Assembly (NCBI GenBank): GCA_020347545.1
Contig: CP070731.1
Location: 1-12,257 of the forward strand
DNA length: 12,257 bases
Direction: 5' to 3'
DNA from: Flavobacteriaceae bacterium
GTDB lineage: Bacteria; Bacteroidota; Bacteroidia; Flavobacteriales; Flavobacteriaceae
The notes below the pieces were generated by a model. That model had not been told where the DNA came from, did not search any database, and was given only the letters and a program-made list of their open reading frames with translations. A program made the translations under genes and the position numbers. Shown piece by piece: positions 7,669 to 12,257 of the stretch; positions within the stretch are counted from its first letter, which is position 1, and every line of letters starts with the position of its first letter.

Positions 7669-8942
7669 TGGGAAAAAGAGTTGTTATAACAGGAATGGGT
7701 GTTGTTGCTCCTAACGGAGTAGGCATAGATGATTTTGTCCAGGGAATACGAACGGGAAGATCGGGTATTGCTTACTTTCAGGAATTGAAAGATCTTGGTT
7801 TCTCCTGCTGTATTGGAGGGGTTCCAAAACTTTCAGAAGAATTGATAAGCAGGTACCTCACGGATTTACAACGCAAGAATTTTAACAGTTCGGGTATACT
7901 TTACGGATGTATCTCCGGCATGGATGCATGGCGGGACGCAGGACTGGGAATTGACCCAAATTCTGAGGTTGATTATGACACAGGAATTATTTTTGGTACG
8001 GGTCAGTCAGGCGTAGATAAGTTTCGAGAGGCTATTTATAAACTGGATGACAATAAAGTGCGGCGACTGGGAAGCACCACCGTTGCCCAAACAATGACAA
8101 GTGGCATAAGTGCCTACCTGGGCGGAATTTTAGGTTGTGGAAACCAGGTAACTACAAATTCCTCGGCTTGTACAACCGGAACAGAGTCCATTTTAATGGG
8201 AGCTGAAAGAATAAAATCCGGAAAAGCCAGACGTATGCTTGTTGGAAGTTGTTCTGATCACGGGCCTTATATCTGGGGAGGGTTTGATGCAATGCGCGTA
8301 ATGACTTATAAGTACAACGATTCACCTGAAAAAGGTTCGAGGCCTATGAGCGCCACAGCTTCAGGTTTCGTGCCAGGATCCGGTGGAGGAGCCATGCTTC
8401 TGGAAGATCTGGAGTCGGCCGTAGCGAGAGGGGCAAAAATTTATGCAGAGATTCTTGGGGGTCATATAAATGCGGGTGGACAGCGACAGGGTGGTACAAT
8501 GACCGCGCCGAATACCACAGCCGTTAAGAAGTGCATCAGCGAAGCCCTCAAAGAAGCGGGTATTGATCCGAGTTCTATAGATTCAATTAATGGGCACTTA
8601 ACAGCAACCTCCAAAGATGTGCTCGAGATTAAAAACTGGAAAGAGGCACTTGGCTGTTCCTTCAACAGTTTCCCCATGATCAACGCATTGAAAAGCATGA
8701 CCGGCCATTGCCTGGCAGCTGCTGGAAGTATTGAGAGTGTTGCTTCTGTACTTCAAATACATCATGGCTTTATATTTCCTTCGATCAATAGTGAAGATTT
8801 GCACCCCCAGATTGGTGAACTAATAGATCAGTCTTCAGTACCCGGAAAGGTCTTAAGGCAGGATGTAAACACTGTTATCAAGGCCAGTTTTGGATTTGGA
8901 GATGTCAACGCCTGTATTATTTTCGGAAAACATAAAAATTAA
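7668..8942 (+). CDS. FabF-like beta-ketoacyl-ACP synthase
   Basis: 424-residue thiolase-fold condensing enzyme with complete catalytic residues: Cys168 in TNSSACTTG, His310 in INGHLTAT and His347 in KSMTGHCLAAAGS, with Lys342 in the last motif. SFGFGDVNACIIF near the C-terminus is the usual FabF end. It would perform decarboxylative condensation of malonyl-ACP with acyl-ACP. The first His motif reads NGHLTAT where most FabF and KS proteins have (N/E)(A)HGTxT; Leu replaces the Gly after His, so the enzyme is a divergent, probably dedicated KS. Only one KS gene is present and there is no chain-length-factor partner, unlike aryl polyene or aromatic type II PKS loci. It starts at TAATG (one-base overlap) and is followed three bases later by the ACP gene. 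Confidence 0.9.
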   Translation: MGKRVVITGMGVVAPNGVGIDDFVQGIRTGRSGIAYFQELKDLGFSCCIGGVPKLSEELISRYLTDLQRKNFNSSGILYGCISGMDAWRDAGLGIDPNSEVDYDTGIIFGTGQSGVDKFREAIYKLDDNKVRRLGSTTVAQTMTSGISAYLGGILGCGNQVTTNSSACTTGTESILMGAERIKSGKARRMLVGSCSDHGPYIWGGFDAMRVMTYKYNDSPEKGSRPMSATASGFVPGSGGGAMLLEDLESAVARGAKIYAEILGGHINAGGQRQGGTMTAPNTTAVKKCISEALKEAGIDPSSIDSINGHLTATSKDVLEIKNWKEALGCSFNSFPMINALKSMTGHCLAAAGSIESVASVLQIHHGFIFPSINSEDLHPQIGELIDQSSVPGKVLRQDVNTVIKASFGFGDVNACIIFGKHKN

Positions 8943-8945
8943 CAT

Positions 8946-9194
8946 ATGGAAAAAGTAGAATTGATCACAAAGCTCAAGGAAATTGTCAAACCCTATATTC
9001 AGGATCAGCAAGCCTTTGAAAACCTAAATGAAGGAACGAATTTTATCAATGACCTTAAAATAAACTCGGCCAATCTGGTAGATATCGTTCTTGATGTGGA
9101 GGATGCCTTTGACATTGAAATTGACAATGAATCGATGGAACAAATGCTTTCAGTTCAAAAAGCCATGGAGATCATCGAAAGTAAAATGAAATAA
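8946..9194 (+). CDS. Dedicated acyl carrier protein
   Basis: 82-residue acidic helical protein. The presumed phosphopantetheine serine is Ser41 in LKINSANLVDIVLDVEDAF, aligning with DSLDTVELVMALEE of housekeeping AcpP; the downstream FDIEIDNESMEQMLSV also follows the ACP pattern. The usual Asp before Ser is Asn40 and the usual Leu after it is Ala42, so this is not the fatty-acid AcpP but a specialised carrier. Its role would be to hold the growing acyl chain and probably deliver it to the type III PKS (inference). It lies directly after the ketosynthase gene and 11 bases before the PPTase gene. Confidence 0.88.
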   Translation: MEKVELITKLKEIVKPYIQDQQAFENLNEGTNFINDLKINSANLVDIVLDVEDAFDIEIDNESMEQMLSVQKAMEIIESKMK

Positions 9195-9205
9195 ATATTA
9201 AGTAA

Positions 9206-9790
9206 ATGATAGGCGTTGATATTGTAGACCTTAGAGAAGCAAGGGGAAGATCTGATTGGAGAAGGAAGGGATATCTCAGCAAGCTTTTTTCTGAAAAGGA
9301 GATTCAATACATTGAACAGTCAAAGGACCCTGATATTGCTGTATGGAGACTATGGTCAATGAAGGAAAGTGCCTATAAAGCGGATTTTTACTATTCTCGT
9401 AAACGCATTTTTAATCCGGTTAAATTTAACTGCCATATTCAAAGTGATGTGGAAGGGAAGGTTAATATCGTTTCCAGGCAGTACACGACCTACACCAGAA
9501 CTGCAAAAGAATACATTACAACATCGGCATCCGGGAATGCAATAAGAGGCCGTTGTAAATCATTCAGAGTACCTGACAAAACAGATCTTTCTATATCAGA
9601 ATTCACATATAGCGAGCTCAAAAAAGAAATTGCTTCAGCCTATAATAAATGCCCTGGCGAAATCGGAATTCATAAGACGAATCAAGGTGTTCCTGAGGTG
9701 TTTTTCCATGGTCATAAAACTGACATATTATGTTCTACAAGTCATCATGGGAAATATGGAAGTGTACTTTTTGATTACTTTGGAAATTAG
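9206..9790 (+). CDS. 4'-phosphopantetheinyl transferase, AcpS-like order
   Basis: 194-residue member of the PPTase superfamily, which moves phosphopantetheine from CoA to the ACP serine. Metal and CoA-binding motifs are visible: IGVDIVDL at 2-9 (Asp5), FSEKEI at 28-33 and WSMKESAYKA at 50-59 (Glu54, Lys58). A final motif, GVPEVFF (161-167) and STSHHGKYG (177-185, His180), is at the C-terminus. The order GVDI, KESxxKA, then SHxG follows AcpS, not Sfp, in which the SH motif precedes GVDI. At 194 residues it is much longer than AcpS (about 120), the extra length lying between KESAYKA and the last motif. The ACP gene is just upstream, so that unusual carrier is the likely substrate. The GVDI motif so near the start supports the ATG at 9206. 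It is the last gene of the operon. Confidence 0.85.
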   Translation: MIGVDIVDLREARGRSDWRRKGYLSKLFSEKEIQYIEQSKDPDIAVWRLWSMKESAYKADFYYSRKRIFNPVKFNCHIQSDVEGKVNIVSRQYTTYTRTAKEYITTSASGNAIRGRCKSFRVPDKTDLSISEFTYSELKKEIASAYNKCPGEIGIHKTNQGVPEVFFHGHKTDILCSTSHHGKYGSVLFDYFGN

Positions 9791-9813
9791 TTCAAGGTAA
9801 TTTACTAACTTTA
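9779..9813 (+). promoter_or_regulatory. Candidate promoter of the Gfo/Idh/MocA gene
   Basis: TTTG at 9779-9782 and TAACTTTA at 9806-9813 are 23 bases apart, close to the Bacteroidota -33/-7 arrangement; the -7 element has one mismatch (final A for G). The -33 box lies inside the end of the PPTase gene. A small hairpin, AGGAT-TTTT-ATCCT at 9821-9834, would be in the leader; it has no following T tract, so it is not called as a terminator. Confidence 0.33.
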
Positions 9814-9869
9814 AAGAACGAGGATTTTTATCCTATTGTTAAAGTAAGTTGAGTTTAAACTTCCGGAAT

Positions 9870-10958
9870 ATGATCAACAGACGTAATTTTATAAAACAAT
9901 CTGGTTTGGTGGCCGCTTCAAGTGTTTTTCCAGTTCCTAATTTTTTAATGTCAAAACCCCTACGTAAACTGGGAGTGGCTCTCGTGGGCCTTGGCTATTA
10001 CAGCAGAGACCTTTTGGCACCGGCTTTGCAACTGACCTCGAATTGTGAACTACGGGGTATTGTCACCGGTACCCCCTCTAAAATCCCGGTTTGGCAGTCG
10101 AAATATGGAATTGCGGACAAGAATGTCTATAATTACGAAAATATGCATCAATTGGTGAATAACGATGATATTGATATAGTATACATTGTCCTGCCAAATT
10201 CCATGCATAAAAAATATACTATAATCGGAGCAGAGGCAGGAAAGCATGTTTGGTGTGAGAAACCTATGGCAACTACGGCAAAAGATTGCAGGGAAATGAT
10301 CGCTTCATGCAAGAAGAATAAGGTGCAGCTAACAGTAGGTTATCGAATGCAGCATGAGCCAGTGACACAGGAAATAATTCAGATGGCCCGGGCCCTTCCT
10401 TTTGGGGCAATAAAAAAACTGAAGGCTGAGGCCGGTTTTTATAATGGCGGAGGTGATGGCAGTCATTGGAAACTGCATCCCGAGCTTGGAGGGGGAGCCA
10501 TGTTCGATATGGGAGTGTACCCATTGAATGCGGTTAGGTATGCCACACAAATGGAACCGATCAGTGTATCGGCTCGAATTGAGAATTCCAGGCCCGACCT
10601 TTTCAAGGTTGATGAGACAACTTTTTTTGATTTAGAGTTCCCTGACGGAATCATGGCAAAATGCAAAACCTCCTTCGCTGAGAATATAAATCATTTAAAG
10701 ATTGATTGTTCTTCAGGTTGGTATGAGCTAAGGCCATTTCAATCGTACAGCGGAGTTAAAGGAAGAACAAGTTCAGGAAAATCGTTTTTACCCTATTCAG
10801 GAAACCAGCAAGCCAAGCAAATGGACGAAGACGCCATGGCCATAATTCAAAATCAAAGCCCGTTGGTTCCCGGAGAGGAAGGATTAAAGGATATTGCAAT
10901 AGTGGAATCAATCTTTAAGTCAGCCCGAAGCGGAGGGAACAGGATTTTATTATCCTAA
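9870..10958 (+). CDS. Tat-exported Gfo/Idh/MocA family oxidoreductase
   Basis: 362 residues from the ATG at 9870. The N-terminus, MINRRNFIKQSGLVAASSVF, is a twin-arginine signal (RRNFIK followed by a hydrophobic stretch), so the protein is probably exported folded with its bound cofactor to the periplasm. The mature part begins with the nucleotide motif GVALVGLGYY, contains the conserved catalytic EKP (WCEKPMATT) and a C-terminal substrate domain with GGGAMFDMGVYPLNAVRY. It resembles glucose-fructose oxidoreductase-like enzymes, which oxidise or reduce sugars with tightly held NADP(H). A TTG at 9849 would add seven residues (MSLNFRN) before the Tat motif; I prefer the ATG. It has a 79-base gap and its own candidate promoter after the polyketide operon, so a role in that pathway is not indicated. 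The substrate is unknown. Confidence 0.85.
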   Translation: MINRRNFIKQSGLVAASSVFPVPNFLMSKPLRKLGVALVGLGYYSRDLLAPALQLTSNCELRGIVTGTPSKIPVWQSKYGIADKNVYNYENMHQLVNNDDIDIVYIVLPNSMHKKYTIIGAEAGKHVWCEKPMATTAKDCREMIASCKKNKVQLTVGYRMQHEPVTQEIIQMARALPFGAIKKLKAEAGFYNGGGDGSHWKLHPELGGGAMFDMGVYPLNAVRYATQMEPISVSARIENSRPDLFKVDETTFFDLEFPDGIMAKCKTSFAENINHLKIDCSSGWYELRPFQSYSGVKGRTSSGKSFLPYSGNQQAKQMDEDAMAIIQNQSPLVPGEEGLKDIAIVESIFKSARSGGNRILLS

Positions 10959-11049
10959 ATGCAAGGCTGTTTACTAGAGCATTGATGGGTATTGATTCAG
11001 AGGGTTTCTTTGGTCAAATGCAAAAATTGACCTGTATACAAGATGTTGA

Positions 11050-11077
11050 AAATAAAATGATTGAAATCATTTTATTT
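11050..11077. terminator. Perfect 13-bp inverted repeat, likely bidirectional terminator
   Basis: AAATAAAATGATT, a GA spacer and AATCATTTTATTT form a perfect inverted repeat 91 bases after the oxidoreductase stop. As RNA it gives a long stem with a TGAA-type loop whose 3' arm is U-rich and is followed by ATT. It therefore looks like an A/U-rich terminator for the oxidoreductase, but it has one G-C pair only. Its right arm overlaps the -33 region of the candidate mlaE promoter, so an operator is an alternative. Confidence 0.5.
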
Positions 11078-11100
11078 ATTGATTCCCTTAACTAACTTTG
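11070..11100 (+). promoter_or_regulatory. Candidate promoter of mlaE
   Basis: TAACTTTG at 11093-11100 matches the Bacteroidota -7 element TANNTTTG exactly, and TTTT at 11070-11073 lies 19 bases upstream at the -33 position. Transcription would start near 11105-11108, 15-18 bases before the mlaE ATG. The -33 box falls in the right arm of the inverted repeat at 11050-11077. Confidence 0.5.
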
Positions 11101-11122
11101 GTAGAATGGCTAAGTCTATCTT

Positions 11123-11902
11123 ATGAATTATGAGATGCACATACCAAAAAGTATAAGGTCTTTTCTGATGGAAGTCGGAGATTTGGCTTTTTTTGCCGGA
11201 CGTTTTTTTAGAGAAGTTTTTTCAAGGCCTTTCGAACTTCGGGAACTGATGCATCAGTGCTATAAAATGGGGAATAAATCGCTGACCCTGGTAGGGGTTA
11301 CAGGATTTATACTCGGCCTCGTAATGACGCTGCAAACCCGCCCGACACTGATGGAATTTGGAGCTGAATCGTGGATGCCCTCGATGGTGAGTATTTCGAT
11401 TGTAAGAGAAATTGGCCCCGTTATTATTTCCTTGATCTGCGCGGGCCGTATAAGTTCCGGGATAGGAGCTGAATTGGGTTCGATGAGGGTGACAGAACAA
11501 ATAGATGCCATGGAGGTATCTGGAACGAACCCATTTAAATATCTTGTAGTTACGCGTATTCTTGCCGCAACTTTAATGATTCCACTGCTTATAATCTATG
11601 GAGACGCAATTGCTTTGATTGGATCGGCCCTTGTTGAAAACCTAAAGGGAGATGTATCATTTCAACTGTTTTTCAATAATGTTTTTGATGCCCTGGAATA
11701 TTCGGATATCAATCCGGCGATCATCAAATCGTTCTTCTTTGGATTTGCAATAGGCCTTGTTGGATGTTATAAAGGCTATTATTGTGAAAGGGGAACTGTG
11801 GGAGTTGGAGAGGCGTCTAATGCGGCGGTGGTATACACCTCGATGCTTTTATTCATAATCGACTTTATTGCGGTTTTTGTAACAGATATTTTTTATAGCT
11901 GA
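11123..11902 (+). CDS. mlaE: MlaE-family lipid ABC transporter permease
   Basis: 259-residue integral membrane protein of the MlaE family, the permease of Mla/Mce-type systems that move phospholipids or other lipids between inner and outer membranes. The family features seen are an N-terminal amphipathic region, a first membrane helix with TLVGVTGFILGLVMTLQ (about 54-70), the conserved core REIGPVIISLICAGRISSGIGAELGSMRVTEQIDAMEVSG (about 95-134), and two or three further hydrophobic helices, the last near the C-terminus (MLLFIIDFIAVFV). Length is normal. The ATG at 11123 is followed by another at 11135, so the start could be four codons later. The ATPase gene starts five bases after the stop. 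The substrate-binding MlaD/MCE gene is not in the window. Confidence 0.92.
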   Translation: MNYEMHIPKSIRSFLMEVGDLAFFAGRFFREVFSRPFELRELMHQCYKMGNKSLTLVGVTGFILGLVMTLQTRPTLMEFGAESWMPSMVSISIVREIGPVIISLICAGRISSGIGAELGSMRVTEQIDAMEVSGTNPFKYLVVTRILAATLMIPLLIIYGDAIALIGSALVENLKGDVSFQLFFNNVFDALEYSDINPAIIKSFFFGFAIGLVGCYKGYYCERGTVGVGEASNAAVVYTSMLLFIIDFIAVFVTDIFYS

Positions 11903-11907
11903 TCAAG

Positions 11908-12257
11908 ATGGAAAAGGAGAAAAACATAAAAAATATTTTGGAGATAAGGAATCTTGTAAAACACTTTGGTGACAATGAAGTACTTAATGGCTTCAATATG
12001 CGATTAAATGAAGGTGAAAACCTTGTGATCATGGGGAAGTCGGGATCGGGAAAGTCAGTCATGATCAAATGCCTCATGGGATTGATGCAACCTGATTCGG
12101 GCCATATAGAGATCATGGGAAAGAAGGTGCTTGAACTGGAACAGGCCGAACTTGATGTCTTGAGGAAAAAAATTGGATTTCTGTTTCAGGGGAGCGCTCT
12201 TTATGACTCGATGACCGTGAAGGATAATCTCGAGTTTCCTTTGAGGAAACAGCATTT
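11908..12257 (+). CDS. mlaF: MlaF-like ABC transporter ATPase, 5' part
   Basis: The first 116 codons of an ABC ATPase, cut off by the window end. It has Walker A at 43-50 (GKSGSGKS), the Q-loop at Gln94 in FLFQGSALYDSMTV, and the downstream KDNLEFPLR typical of MlaF. It is preceded by an ATG five bases after the mlaE stop, as expected of a cotranscribed permease-ATPase pair energising lipid transport at the cytoplasmic face of the inner membrane. The signature, Walker B and H-loop motifs lie beyond the window. Confidence 0.9.
   Translation, partial: MEKEKNIKNILEIRNLVKHFGDNEVLNGFNMRLNEGENLVIMGKSGSGKSVMIKCLMGLMQPDSGHIEIMGKKVLELEQAELDVLRKKIGFLFQGSALYDSMTVKDNLEFPLRKQH

Noticed and set aside
3563..9790. 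Aryl polyene, flexirubin or dialkylresorcinol (DarA/DarB) gene cluster
   Set aside because: Those loci have several KS or KS/chain-length-factor genes, acyltransferases, thioesterases or DarA/DarB. Here there is one KS, an enoyl reductase and a true Cys-His-Asn type III PKS, which point to a different pathway.
9821..9834. Hairpin AGGAT-TTTT-ATCCT as terminator of the polyketide operon
   Set aside because: The stem has five pairs only and no T tract follows; it also lies downstream of the candidate promoter for the next gene.
9849..9869. TTG start for the Gfo/Idh/MocA gene
   Set aside because: It only adds seven residues ahead of a Tat motif that is normally close to the N-terminus; the ATG at 9870 gives a standard MINRRNF start.

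Overview
The window looks like chromosomal DNA of a Bacteroidota bacterium, most likely a marine-type member of the Flavobacteriaceae. It is moderately AT-rich, genes lack clear Shine-Dalgarno sequences, and several gene starts are preceded by the Bacteroidota -7 promoter element TANNTTTG. Protein types (NDH-2, MlaE/MlaF, Tat-exported Gfo/Idh/MocA oxidoreductase, type III PKS locus) fit the same group. I cannot name a genus.

Layout. (1) 1-1941, plus strand: the last 44 codons of a NorQ/CbbQ-type MoxR AAA+ ATPase, then a NorD-like VWA protein; together an ATPase/VWA pair that activates a metalloenzyme, typically nitric oxide reductase. (2) 2135-3394, minus strand: a type II NADH:quinone dehydrogenase, converging on norD and divergent from the next block. 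(3) 3563-9790, plus strand: a tight eight-gene operon, the most interesting part. It encodes a geranylgeranyl-reductase-like FAD oxidoreductase, a SAM methyltransferase, a type III polyketide synthase, an enoyl-ACP-reductase-type SDR, a FabZ-like dehydratase, a FabF-like ketosynthase, an acyl carrier protein and a 4'-phosphopantetheinyl transferase. (4) 9870-10958: a Tat-signal Gfo/Idh/MocA oxidoreductase. (5) 11123 to the window end: MlaE permease and the start of the MlaF ATPase of a lipid ABC transporter.

How the operon may work (inference). The PPTase activates the ACP. KS, dehydratase and enoyl reductase, helped by a housekeeping FabG ketoreductase, build a dedicated saturated acyl chain on that ACP. 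The type III PKS takes this chain as starter, extends it with malonyl units and cyclises it to an alkylresorcinol or alkylpyrone. The methyltransferase and the flavoprotein then methylate and oxidise the ring, by analogy with the Streptomyces SrsA/SrsB/SrsC phenolic-lipid pathway; the likely end product is a methylated phenolic lipid or alkylquinone in the membrane. Type III PKS genes are known in flavobacterial genomes, but I know of no established product for this exact gene set.

No tRNA, rRNA, CRISPR array, insertion sequence or prophage gene was seen. No gene-free stretch exceeds 300 bases; the longest is the 193-base gap between norD and the NADH dehydrogenase.
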